DNA from: Azophilus sp965116165
GTDB taxonomy: Bacteria > Pseudomonadota > Gammaproteobacteria > Pseudomonadales > Azotimanducaceae
Direction of reading: 5' to 3'
Length of the DNA stretch: 64,000 nt
Assembly: GCA_965116165.1 (NCBI GenBank)
Contig: OZ220484.1
Location: forward strand, 2,294,001 to 2,358,000
How positions within the stretch are numbered: position 1 is the first letter of the stretch; each line of letters begins with the position of its first letter. The position numbers and the translations under genes were made by a program. The notes under the pieces were generated by a model. The model searched no databases and had not been told where the DNA came from. It saw nothing but the letters and a program-made list of their open reading frames with translations. Of the stretch, positions 1 to 11,700 are shown piece by piece.

Positions 1-1861
<1,861 letters not shown>

Positions 1862-2010
1862 TATAATCGAGCACGGCTTTGTCGGCGTGGCGCCCCATGG
1901 TGTTTGCACGTCGCGGCCGGGTGTTCGTTGCCGACGCATCGCTCGCGTTGGGCTACATATCTTCTGATTTTGTTCGCCGTCCGGTTGTGTGCCGGTGGCG
2001 AAACTCGGTT

Positions 2011-2128
2011 TGCCTGACGATACTAGCGTGTTGGAACCACCTGAACCCATCCCGAACTCAGCAGTGAAACGGCACAGCGCCGATGGTAGTGTGGGGTTTC
2101 CCCATGTGAGAGTAGGTCGTCGTCAGGC
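2011..2128 (+). rRNA. rrf: 5S ribosomal RNA
   Basis: A 5S gene follows the 23S gene after a spacer of about 150 nt with no tRNA. Its ends pair (TGCCTGACGA at the start with TCGTCAGGC at the end). The conserved ACCATCC-like and CGAAC elements of loop B/C (CCCATCCCGAACTC) and the GATGGTAGT motif are present. Ends are judged from stem closure. No T-run terminator follows, and birA begins about 40 nt downstream. Confidence 0.95.
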
Positions 2129-2166
2129 TTATATCGTTCCCGTCTCGTTTCCAAGAGGGTGGGTTG

Positions 2167-3108
2167 ATGCCGGATTGGGAGCAGGCGTTGCCCGCCTTGC
2201 TGAAGCGCCTGTTTCGGGAGGGCGGCGTCCCCGTGCGGGAGTTTGAAAACGCGCCCATCCAACCCGGGGAACTGGGGCTTGTTGTCAAGCGGGCCCGTGT
2301 CCTTGCTCCCGCCGATACGGAATTTCTCGACGCCGCCCGCATCCGTGCGGCTCTGCCTCCCGCCGCCGCCACGTGGCTACGGGATCTGCGGGTGTATCCC
2401 GCCATCGATTCGACCAATCGTCGCATGATGGAGGCCGCGCAAACGAAATCCGTTGCTGGCCGATGCTGGTTTGCGGAGTTGCAAACCGCTGGCCGCGGTC
2501 GGCGCGGGCGGAGTTGGCACAGTCCCTTCGCCCGCAATCTGATGGTCAGTTTCGGCATTGAATTGGGCGGGTCGCCGAGGCGGGCGGGTGCGTTGAGCCT
2601 ATCGATCGGTTTGGCGGTCGCCGACCTCGTCGAACAACTCGGCGTGTCGGATGTCGCCCTCAAGTGGCCCAACGATGTGCTCATCGGTGGTGCCAAGGTG
2701 TGCGGCATATTGATCGAGTTGGCGGCGCGGCGGCGCCCCCTCGAATGTGTGGTGGGGGTCGGTTTGAATCTTGAGGTTTCCCAGGATTTGCGGGATGTCG
2801 TCGATCAGGAAATTATCGGTCTCAGGGAATGCGGTGTTGTGGACAGGCGAAACTCCATCGCCGCGCGATTGATCGCGAATGTGGTGCGCTATGCGGAGGA
2901 GTTCAAGCGGCGGGGTTTTGCCGCCATGCGGCCCGCCTATGACCGGGTGCACATCTGTCAGGGGCGGCCAAGCCGGGTCGTACAGGGCAACGGCGCCTAC
3001 GAGGGCATTGTGCTGGGCGTGACCGACGATGGCGAGTTGCGCATCCTGGGCCGGGATGGAGAGCACCGTTTCAATGGCGGCGAGGTGTCGCTGCGCAAGC
3101 GTGGCTGA
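2167..3108 (+). CDS. birA: Biotin--[acetyl-CoA-carboxylase] ligase BirA, with reduced N-terminal DNA-binding region
   Basis: BirA activates biotin with ATP and transfers it to the BCCP subunit of acetyl-CoA carboxylase in the cytoplasm. The biotinyl-AMP loop GRGRRGR, the IDSTN motif before it, the KWPNDV motif and a GGEVSLR C-terminus all match BirA. The 313 residues are close to the E. coli length (321). The N-terminal stretch of about 80 residues does not show the usual winged-helix recognition helix (LGMSRAAINKHI in E. coli), so repression of biotin genes may be lost. ATG 2167 is preferred because AGAGGG lies about 7 nt upstream; an adjacent TTG at 2164 is an alternative. It stands alone between 5S rRNA and the tRNA block. 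Confidence 0.9.
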   Translation: MPDWEQALPALLKRLFREGGVPVREFENAPIQPGELGLVVKRARVLAPADTEFLDAARIRAALPPAAATWLRDLRVYPAIDSTNRRMMEAAQTKSVAGRCWFAELQTAGRGRRGRSWHSPFARNLMVSFGIELGGSPRRAGALSLSIGLAVADLVEQLGVSDVALKWPNDVLIGGAKVCGILIELAARRRPLECVVGVGLNLEVSQDLRDVVDQEIIGLRECGVVDRRNSIAARLIANVVRYAEEFKRRGFAAMRPAYDRVHICQGRPSRVVQGNGAYEGIVLGVTDDGELRILGRDGEHRFNGGEVSLRKRG

Positions 3109-3192
3109 GCCGCATCAAGTTGTCGGGGCTGACCGCATTGCCGGACAGCGACGGCTTTGTTTTTGAGACGGTAGTGGCGCATTTCCATCATT

Positions 3193-3222
3193 TTGTTGCG
3201 TCCGTCCATTGCTTTCTATAAA
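3193..3222 (+). promoter_or_regulatory. Candidate sigma-70 promoter of the tRNA-tuf transcript
   Basis: TTGTTG at 3193-3198 is followed after 18 bp by TATAAA at 3217-3222, about 19 nt before the first tRNA. The -10 is good and the -35 is weak. The position fits a promoter for the tRNA-Thr/Tyr/Gly/Thr-tuf transcript. Confidence 0.5.
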
Positions 3223-3240
3223 ATCTCGCTCCCATTTTCG

Positions 3241-3316
3241 GCCGCCATAGCTCAGCCGGTAGAGCAACTCACTTGTAATGAGAAGGTCCAGGGTTCGATT
3301 CCTTGTGGCGGCACCA
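3241..3316 (+). tRNA. tRNA-Thr (anticodon TGT)
   Basis: A 76-nt cloverleaf with encoded CCA. The acceptor stem GCCGCCA pairs with TGGCGGC, the anticodon loop is CTTGTAA (anticodon TGT) and the T-loop is GGTTCGATTCC. It is the first gene of the classic gammaproteobacterial thrU-tyrU-glyT-thrT-tufB tRNA cluster. Confidence 0.96.
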
Positions 3317-3561
3317 AGGCACCATCCCGCCTTGACGAGGCTGGGAGGGGTGTTGGTTTGGTGCCCGGCTCCGGCGACTGGGTGGTCTGAGCGCCAAAAA
3401 AGGCGAGGCTGGCGGCTTAACCGTTGCCGAATTGGGATGTTGCGCCGTGCGTTCGCGATGGGTTTGTGAATGCAGGGCGTGTTTTGCGTTTTGTAAAGCC
3501 GGAAAAACCGGAGTTGTGCCGGTTCAGGAGGCGGGTCAGCGAAAAGCGGCAACTGGATGCT

Positions 3562-3646
3562 GGTGGGGTTCCCGAGTGGCCAAAGGGATCAGACTGTAAA
3601 TCTGACGGCTCAGCCTTCGAAGGTTCGAATCCTTCCCCCACCACCA
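3562..3646 (+). tRNA. tRNA-Tyr (anticodon GTA)
   Basis: An 85-nt class II tRNA with a long variable arm. The acceptor GGTGGGG pairs with CCCCACC, the anticodon loop holds GTA and the 3' CCA is encoded. About 245 nt separate it from the preceding tRNA-Thr; that gap holds no gene I can support. Confidence 0.96.
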
Positions 3647-3703
3647 GTAGGGCCAAAAGCGGTAGGACCAGGTAGGACCAAAAAAACAGTAGGGGCCAAA
3701 AAC
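3647..3703 (+). repeat. Short tandem repeat in a tRNA spacer (GTAGGRCCA units)
   Basis: The spacer between tRNA-Tyr and tRNA-Gly consists almost wholly of four degenerate units: GTAGGGCCAAAAGC, GGTAGGACCA, GGTAGGACCA and AGTAGGGGCCAAAAAC. The second and third are identical 10-mers in direct tandem. No coding or RNA function is evident. Confidence 0.7.
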
Positions 3704-3704
3704 G

Positions 3705-3778
<74 letters not shown>

Positions 3779-3837
3779 AGCGGTGCCAATGGCGAACTCA
3801 AGGCTGCTGACGGTTGGCCAGGCCGAATGGTTGTGTT

Positions 3838-3913
<76 letters not shown>

Positions 3914-4004
3914 GTATTGGCCCCTGTGCCCGAAAGCCGGGACGGCGGCGAATTGGGTGGCCGGGGTAACTGCAAAATTAGGGTTGGAGCATCACGAGGA
4001 AAAA

Positions 4005-5195
<1,191 letters not shown>

Positions 5196-5197
5196 AT

Positions 5198-5273
<76 letters not shown>

Positions 5274-5405
5274 TGAACGGCCGGTGCCGCAACCCACAGG
5301 GAAGATTGCTTTTCCAGTGAAACAACAACCCGATCAATCCATCGCTTTGGGCGCGGGCGCCTTTGCGGCGCAACGCCGTCCGGCTACCCCATGGGAGCGG
5401 TTGCG

Positions 5406-5771
5406 TTGAACGCCAACACGGAAACGCTGGCAAGCCTCGACTGGTTGAAGTGGCTGGTTACGGCGGCCCTGCTCGTCCTCGGCATATTCGGCAACTGGTA
5501 CTATCAGGACGAATCGCTGCTGCTCAGGGTGCTCGGCCTGCTCGGTATCGCCGTTGTGGCCGTGGGCGTTGCCCTGCGCACCGAACGGGGACGCGTCATC
5601 TGGTCGCTGTTCAAGGAGTCGCGGGCCGAAATTCGCAGGGTGGTTTGGCCGACGCGCCAGGAAACGCTGCAAACGACCGTGGTTGTACTGGTGTTGGTGC
5701 TGGTTTTCGCGTTGATTCTCTGGCTGTTGGATTCGGGCCTGAGCTGGCTGGTTTCCTCTGTAATCGGATAG
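5406..5771 (+). CDS. secE: Preprotein translocase subunit SecE
   Basis: SecE is the small essential partner that clamps SecY in the inner-membrane translocon. Three hydrophobic stretches are visible (about residues 13-31, 41-58 and 90-112 from this start), as in the three-TM SecE of enteric bacteria. The conserved cytosolic segment RRVVWPTRQETLQTT lies before the last one. TTG 5406 is chosen because it gives MNANTET, which aligns with E. coli MSANTEA, and GGGAGCGG lies 5 nt upstream; ATG 5391 in the same frame would add five residues. It is followed 5 nt later by nusG, its usual operon partner. Confidence 0.92.
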   Translation: MNANTETLASLDWLKWLVTAALLVLGIFGNWYYQDESLLLRVLGLLGIAVVAVGVALRTERGRVIWSLFKESRAEIRRVVWPTRQETLQTTVVVLVLVLVFALILWLLDSGLSWLVSSVIG

Positions 5772-5776
5772 TTGAG

Positions 5777-6325
5777 ATGACGGAAACGACCACCGGGCAA
5801 AAGAAATGGTACGTGGTTCATGCCTATTCGGGGTTTGAGAAGAGTGTTGCGCGTACCCTGCGGGAACGGGTGGATTTGTCTCCGCTGCGGGAGTGCTTCG
5901 GCAGAATTATGGTGCCCGCGGAAGACGTTGTGGAGATGCGGGCCGGCCAGAAGCGCCGCAGCGAACGGAAGTTCTTCCCCGGCTATGTGCTCATGGAGAT
6001 GGAGCTGAACGACGAGACATGGCACCTCGTCAAAGAGACGCCCCGCGTCATGGGTTTTATTGGCGGCACCGCCGATCATCCGGCGCCGCTGACCGACCGG
6101 GAAGCCGAGGCGATTCTTGATCGGGTTGAGGGCGGTAAAAAAGGCCGGCCGAAGATTGTGTACGAGCCGGGTGAATCGGTGCGCGTTATCGACGGCCCAT
6201 TCAACGACTTCAGTGGAGAGGTCGAAGAGGTCAACTATGAAAAGAACCGCCTTAGGGTGTCGGTAACGATTTTTGGGCGCTCCACGCCGGTGGAACTCGA
6301 TTTCGACCAGGTGGAGAAGGGGTGA
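5777..6325 (+). CDS. nusG: Transcription termination/antitermination protein NusG
   Basis: NusG binds the RNA polymerase clamp helices through its N-terminal NGN domain and links to Rho or S10 through its C-terminal KOW domain. The 182 residues start KKWYVVHAYSGFE, contain the FPGYVL motif (NGN core) and end with the KOW module containing VRVIDGPFNDFSG. ATG 5777 follows the secE stop by 5 nt with GAG just upstream, so a longer in-frame reading into secE is not used. Length and order match E. coli. Confidence 0.97.
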   Translation: MTETTTGQKKWYVVHAYSGFEKSVARTLRERVDLSPLRECFGRIMVPAEDVVEMRAGQKRRSERKFFPGYVLMEMELNDETWHLVKETPRVMGFIGGTADHPAPLTDREAEAILDRVEGGKKGRPKIVYEPGESVRVIDGPFNDFSGEVEEVNYEKNRLRVSVTIFGRSTPVELDFDQVEKG

Positions 6326-6388
6326 TCCTCGAATGGATGACGCGGACGGCGGTGGAAAAGCCGCGCCGGAGTACCGGAGTAGTTGAAT

Positions 6389-6835
6389 ATGGCGAAGAGC
6401 ACCAAGCGGATAAGCGCGTACATCAAGTTGCAGGTACCGGCGGGCCAGGCCAATCCGAGCCCTCCGGTCGGTCCGGCGCTTGGTCAGCACGGCGTGAACA
6501 TTATGGATTTCTGCAAGGCATTCAATGCCCAGACGCAAGGCCAGGAACAGGGCATGCCGCTGCCGGTGGTGATTACAGTTTATGCCGACCGTACTTTCAG
6601 CTTCGTCACCAAATCGCCGCCCGCATCGGTGTTGCTTAGGAAGGCGGCTCGTATCGACAAGGGCAGTGCCGTCCCGAACCTCAACAAGGTTGGCCGGGTG
6701 ACCCGCCCGCAGCTCGAGGAAATTGCCAAGATCAAGGATCCCGACTTGACGGCCGCGGATATGGATGCCGCGGTGCGCACCATTGCCGGCAGCGCCCGCA
6801 GCGCCGGCATCGAAGTGGAACTGGAGGTGGTCTAG
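6389..6835 (+). CDS. rplK: 50S ribosomal protein L11
   Basis: L11 binds the GTPase-associated centre of 23S rRNA at the base of the L7/L12 stalk. The 148 residues carry the N-terminal signature YIKLQVPAGQANPSPPVGPALGQ and the C-terminal rRNA-binding domain. ATG 6389 is used; TTG two codons upstream is possible. The TAG stop overlaps the GTG start of rplA by one base, suggesting translational coupling. In E. coli this operon is repressed by L1 binding its own mRNA; a matching structure was not checked here. Confidence 0.97.
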   Translation: MAKSTKRISAYIKLQVPAGQANPSPPVGPALGQHGVNIMDFCKAFNAQTQGQEQGMPLPVVITVYADRTFSFVTKSPPASVLLRKAARIDKGSAVPNLNKVGRVTRPQLEEIAKIKDPDLTAADMDAAVRTIAGSARSAGIEVELEVV

Positions 6836-7530
6836 TGGCCAAGCTGAGTAGGCGCATGCGCGTCATCGCCGAGCGCACCGACAAGCACAGGGCGTATCCC
6901 ATCGATGAGGCGGTAACCTTGCTTTCCGAACTGTCGCGGAGCGGATGCAAAGAAAGTTTTGACGTGTCCGTGAACCTCGGCGTGGATGTGCGCCGCTCGG
7001 ACCAAACCCTGCGCGGCGCAACGACCCTGCCGCACGGCACCGGCAAAATTGCCCGGGTTGCCGTATTTGCCCAGGGCGAGCAGGCTACAAGGGCCGAGGC
7101 CGCCGGTGCCGATGTGGTGGGCCTTGAAGACCTCGCGGATCGATTGCGGGGCGGCGACCTGAATTTCGACGTGATCATCGCGACGCCGGATACGATGCGG
7201 GTGGTCGGCAAGCTTGGTCGCCTGCTTGGCCCCCGGGGGCTCATGCCCAATCCGAAGACGGGCACCGTGACGGCGGATGTCGAAACCGCGGTAGGGAATG
7301 CCAAGGCCGGCCAGGTGAAGTACCGCACCGACCGGGGCGGCATCGTTCACGGCAGCGTGGGCCAGGTGGGCTTCTCCGCCACCCAGATCAAGGAAAATGT
7401 GGAGGCCTTGGTTGCCGATCTAAAAAAGGCTAGGCCGGCTGCCGCCAAAGGGGTGTATCTGAAGAAGATCACGTTGTCCACGACGATGGGGCCCGGTGTC
7501 TCCATCGATCAATCGTCATTGCAAGTCTAG
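6835..7530 (+). CDS. rplA: 50S ribosomal protein L1
   Basis: L1 forms the mobile L1 stalk that handles E-site tRNA and is the classic translational repressor of the L11 operon. The 231 residues match family length. The motif GRLLGPRGLMPNPKTGTV and the C-terminal STTMGPGVSID are diagnostic. It starts at GTG inside the rplK stop (TAGTG). The stop codon lies directly against a fragment of a dispersed repeat that begins in the next base. Confidence 0.97.
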   Translation: MAKLSRRMRVIAERTDKHRAYPIDEAVTLLSELSRSGCKESFDVSVNLGVDVRRSDQTLRGATTLPHGTGKIARVAVFAQGEQATRAEAAGADVVGLEDLADRLRGGDLNFDVIIATPDTMRVVGKLGRLLGPRGLMPNPKTGTVTADVETAVGNAKAGQVKYRTDRGGIVHGSVGQVGFSATQIKENVEALVADLKKARPAAAKGVYLKKITLSTTMGPGVSIDQSSLQV

Positions 7531-7606
7531 TGCGCCATCCAACTGATAATGCCGTATCAGTGGCGGCGGGAGCGTTCCGGGCAAGGCGCGGCCGCAAGCG
7601 CCCATC
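7531..7606 (+). repeat. Truncated copy of the ~200-bp inverted-end repeat (element 2) in the L10 leader
   Basis: TGCGCCATCCAACTGATAAT followed by GCCG at 7531-7554 matches the terminal repeat seen at 53372, 58571 and 28600 (read inwards). A second shared block, GCGGCCGCAAGCGCCCATC, ends near 7606 and matches the internal arm of the full element at 53171-53372. The other terminus is absent, so this copy is truncated. It occupies nearly half of the 175-nt rplA-rplJ gap, where the L10 autoregulatory leader normally lies. Confidence 0.7.
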
Positions 7607-7705
7607 CGTCGGCTCGCGGGTTGCGGCCTTGTTGCGGGTCTCGCCCGCACCCAACAGGGCGGGATGGAAACGGCTTCGGCGGTGCCGGTAATTGGGAGTT
7701 GTCGA

Positions 7706-8236
7706 GTGGCATTGAGGCTAAACCAGAAACAGGAGATCGTCGCGGAAGTCAACCGGGAGGCGGGCGCCGCCCTGGCGGCCGTGCTCGCCGACTATCGGGG
7801 CATGACGGTCGACGAAATGACCGGCTTGCGGCGCAGGGCGCGCGACGGCGGGGTCTACCTCAAGGTTGTTCGCAACACCCTTGCCAGACGCGCCGTGCAA
7901 GGTACCGAATACGAATGCTTGAACGAGGCCCTGGTGGGGCCAACGCTCCTGGCTTTCTCTCGCGATGAGCCGGGTGCGGCGGCGCGTCTGCTCAAGGACT
8001 GTGTGGACGACTACGATGCCCTGGAGGTCAGGGCGCTGTCGATCGGCGGGCAATTGCTCGACGCCGGCCAAATTGATCGCATTGCGCAACTGCCGACACG
8101 CGAGGAAGCCTTGGCGCTGCTTATGGCCGCGATGCGGGCACCCGTCGCCAAACTTGCCAGGACGCTCGCCGAAGTACCCGGCAAATTGACGCGAACGCTG
8201 GCGGCGGTTCGCGACACCAAGGAATCCGGTGGGTAG
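7706..8236 (+). CDS. rplJ: 50S ribosomal protein L10
   Basis: L10 anchors L7/L12 dimers to the ribosome through its C-terminal helix and with L12 represses its own mRNA in E. coli. The 176 residues begin MALRLNQKQEIVAEV, the family N-terminus, at GTG 7706 with GGGAG 8 nt upstream. An ATG 14 codons further up would add residues that read from the repeat-containing leader and is rejected. The long C-terminal amphipathic helix (KLARTLAEVPGKLTRTLAAV) is the expected L12-binding part. Confidence 0.95.
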   Translation: MALRLNQKQEIVAEVNREAGAALAAVLADYRGMTVDEMTGLRRRARDGGVYLKVVRNTLARRAVQGTEYECLNEALVGPTLLAFSRDEPGAAARLLKDCVDDYDALEVRALSIGGQLLDAGQIDRIAQLPTREEALALLMAAMRAPVAKLARTLAEVPGKLTRTLAAVRDTKESGG

Positions 8237-8275
8237 CGGCCGGGAACACAATTGATGATTCGAGGAGTATAGATA

Positions 8276-8662
8276 ATGGCATTGTCCAAAGATGACATCC
8301 TGAACGCCATCGCCGAAATGAGCGTCATGGAGGTGGTGGAACTGATTCAGGCCATGGAGGAAAAATTTGGCGTTTCCGCGGCCGCCGCCGTGGCAGCGGG
8401 CCCCGCCGCTGTCAACGGTGGTGCGGGCGACGCCGCCGATGTCCAGGAGCAGACCGAATTCGACGTTATTCTCAGTTCCTTCGGCGACAAGAAGGTTAAC
8501 GTAATCAAGTCGGTTCGCGCGATTACCGGCCTCGGCCTGAAAGAGGCGAAAGCGCTGGTGGATGATGCCCCGAACCCGGTTAGGGAGGGGGTCGCCAGGG
8601 AGGAAGCGGAAGCGATCAGGACGCAGCTCGAGGAAGCCGGTGCCCAGGTCGAGCTCAAGTAG
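8276..8662 (+). CDS. rplL: 50S ribosomal protein L7/L12
   Basis: The stalk protein that recruits translational GTPases. The 128 residues show an N-terminal dimerisation helix, an alanine/glycine-rich hinge (VSAAAAVAAGPAAVNGGAG) and the C-terminal domain with KVNVIKSVRAITGLGLKEAK. ATG 8276 has GAGGAG about 10 nt upstream. It is separated from rpoB by 88 nt that hold a strong hairpin. Confidence 0.97.
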   Translation: MALSKDDILNAIAEMSVMEVVELIQAMEEKFGVSAAAAVAAGPAAVNGGAGDAADVQEQTEFDVILSSFGDKKVNVIKSVRAITGLGLKEAKALVDDAPNPVREGVAREEAEAIRTQLEEAGAQVELK

Positions 8663-8685
8663 TTGAACTCGGCCCCGGCATTTGC

Positions 8686-8710
8686 GCCGACACCCACCCC
8701 GGGTGTCGGC
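8686..8710 (+). promoter_or_regulatory. Perfect 10-bp hairpin between rplL and rpoB
   Basis: GCCGACACCC (8686-8695) and GGGTGTCGGC (8701-8710) form a perfect stem with a 5-nt loop. No T-run follows, so it is not a standard terminator. In E. coli this gap holds an attenuator and an RNase III site that separate ribosomal-protein from RNA polymerase expression; this hairpin is a plausible counterpart, by inference from position. Confidence 0.7.
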
Positions 8711-8750
8711 TTGCCATCGTAATAGCAACGAACAAGCCTGGGAGATTTCA

Positions 8751-11700
8751 ATGGCGTACAGCTTCACCGAGAAAAAGCGCATTCGCAAGGATTTCGGCAA
8801 GTTGCCGGAACCCATGCGGCTCCCCTATCTGTTGGCGATACAGGTCGATTCCTACGGGAAGTTCCTGCAAGGCGACAAGCCGCCCAACCAGCGGCGGAGG
8901 GTTGGGCTGCAAGCCGCCTTTCAATCGGTGTTTCCGATCAAGAGCTATTCCGGCAACGCGGAACTTCGCTATGTCGAGTATCGTCTCGGCCAGCCGGCTT
9001 TCGACGTTAGGGAGTGCGTGCTGCGTGGCGCCACCTACGCGGCGCCGCTGCGGGTCAAGGTTCAGTTGGTGATTTACGACCGCGAGTCGTCGGCGAAGAG
9101 GGTGAAGGAGATACGGGAGCAGGAAGTCTACATGGGTGAAATTCCCCTAATGACGGAGAACGGCACCTTCGTCATCAACGGCACCGAGCGTGTCGTCGTT
9201 TCCCAGTTGCACCGTTCGCCGGGGGTCTTTTTCTACCACGACCGGGGCAAGACTCACAGTTCCGGCAAGCTGCTGTATTCCGCGCGGGTTATTCCGTATC
9301 GCGGCTCCTGGCTGGATTTCGAATTCGACCCCAAGGACTACATCTTCCTGCGCATCGACCGGCGCCGCAAGTTGCCGGCCACCATCATTCTGAGGGCGTT
9401 CGAATATTCCGGCGAGGACATTCTCGACATGTTTTTCGACAAGGATGTCTTTCGCGTGAAGAAGAACGGATTTTCGATGGATCTGAGGCCTGATCGTTTG
9501 CGCGGTGAAGTGGCCTCCTTCGACATCAAGGACCGCGCCGGCAACATCATTGTTGAGTCGGGGCGTCGCATCACGGCGCGCCATGTTCGCCTGTTGCGGG
9601 ATAGCGGCCTGAAGCGTATCGACGTGCCCCGCGACTATTTGCTCGACCGCGTCACCGCGAGGGACGCGGTTGACGAATCCACCGGCGATATCCGGGTTCC
9701 CTGCAATTCCTTCATCACCGACGATGTCCTGGATCGATTGCTGGAGCTTGGCGCCACCAGGATCGAGACCATTTATACCAATGATCTCAATTGTGGCCCG
9801 TACATCTCCGATACCCTGCGCGACCACGACCGGACCAGCAGCCGCCTGGAAGCCCTGGCCGAGATCTACCGCATGATGCGTCCGGGCGAGCCGCCCACCC
9901 GCGAGGCGTCGGAAAACCTGTTCACCAATCTTTTCTTCGCCCCCGAGCGCTACGACCTCTCCGCCGTTGGGCGCATGAAGTTCAACCGCCGGCTGGGGCG
10001 CGGCCGCACCGTCGGCGAGGGCACCCTGACCAGGGAGGACATCATCGATGTTCTAAAAACACTCATCGATATCCGCAACGGAGGAGGCTCCGTCGATGAC
10101 ATCGATCATCTGGGCAATCGTCGGGTTCGATCCGTTGGGGAGATGTCGGAGAACCAGTTTCGGATTGGGCTGATCCGCGTCGAACGAGCCGTCAAGGAGC
10201 GGCTGTCGCTGGCGGAGTCGGAGGGCCTGATGCCCCAGGACATGATCAATGCCAAGCCGGTGGCGGCCGCCATCAAGGAATTTTTCGGGTCCAGCCAGCT
10301 CTCGCAGTTCATGGATCAGAACAATCCGCTGTCGGAGGTTACGCACAAGCGCCGCGTTTCCGCGCTGGGGCCGGGCGGGCTAACACGGGAGCGGGCCGGT
10401 TTCGAGGTGCGGGATGTGCATCCCACCCACTATGGTCGCGTCTGCCCCATAGAAACCCCGGAGGGCCCCAATATCGGGCTGATCAATAGTCTGGCGGCCT
10501 ATGCGCGCACCAACGAATACGGCTTCCTCGAATCGCCCTACCGCAAAGTCGTCAAGGGCAGGGTGACCGATCGGATCGACTACCTGTCGGCCATTGACGA
10601 GGCGGAATACGTCATCGCCCAGGCCAGTTCGCCCATCGATGCGAAGGGTGCCTTCGTCGACCAACTGGTCGATGTTCGCAATCAGAATGAATTCACCAAG
10701 ATGGCGCCGGAAAACATCGACTACATGGATGTGTCGCCCAAGCAGGTGGTTTCCATCGCCGCATCCCTGATTCCGTTCTTGGAGCATGACGACGCCAACC
10801 GGGCGCTGATGGGCTCAAACATGCAGCGCCAGGCGGTGCCGACCCTGCGCGCCGAAAAGCCGCTGGTGGGTACCGGAATGGAGCGCCATGTGGCCCGGGA
10901 TTCCGGGGTGTGCGTCATCGCGAACCGGGGCGGTGTGGTGGACAGCGTCGACGCCGGCCGCATCGTGGTGCGCGTTGCGGATGCGGAAACCGAGGCCGGG
11001 GAGGCTGGTGTCGATATCTACAACCTCACCAAGTTCACCCGCTCCAATCAAAACACCTGCATCAATCAGCGCCCATTGGTGAAACCCGGCGACCGTATCG
11101 CCAGGGACGACATCCTGGCGGACGGCCCCTCCGTGGACACCGGCGAACTGGCGCTGGGGCAGAACATGCGCGTCGCCTTCATGCCCTGGAATGGCTACAA
11201 CTTCGAGGACTCCATTCTGATTTCCGAGCGGGTGGTGCAGGACGACCGATTCACCAGCGTACACATCCAGGAGCTGACCTGCGTCGCCCGCGACACGAAA
11301 CTTGGCCCGGAGGAGGTCACCGCCGATATCCCCAATGTCGGCGAGGGCGCCCTGGCCAAGCTCGACGAGTCCGGCATCGTCTATATTGGCGCGGAAGTCG
11401 ATGTCGGCGATGTCCTGGTCGGCAAGGTTACGCCCAAGGGCGAGACGCAGTTGACCCCGGAGGAGAAACTGCTGCGCGCCATCTTCGGCGAGAAGGCCTC
11501 GGACGTGAAGGACACGTCGCTCAGGGTACCGACCAGCGTCAAGGGAACCGTCATCGATGTCCGCGTGTTCACGCGCGACGGTGTCGACAAGGACCGGCGG
11601 GCCCGGGATATCGAGCAGGACGAGCTGGCCCAAATCCGCAAGGATCTCGACGACGAGTATCGCATCGTGGAAACGGCGACCTTCGGGCGGCTTGAGGCGG

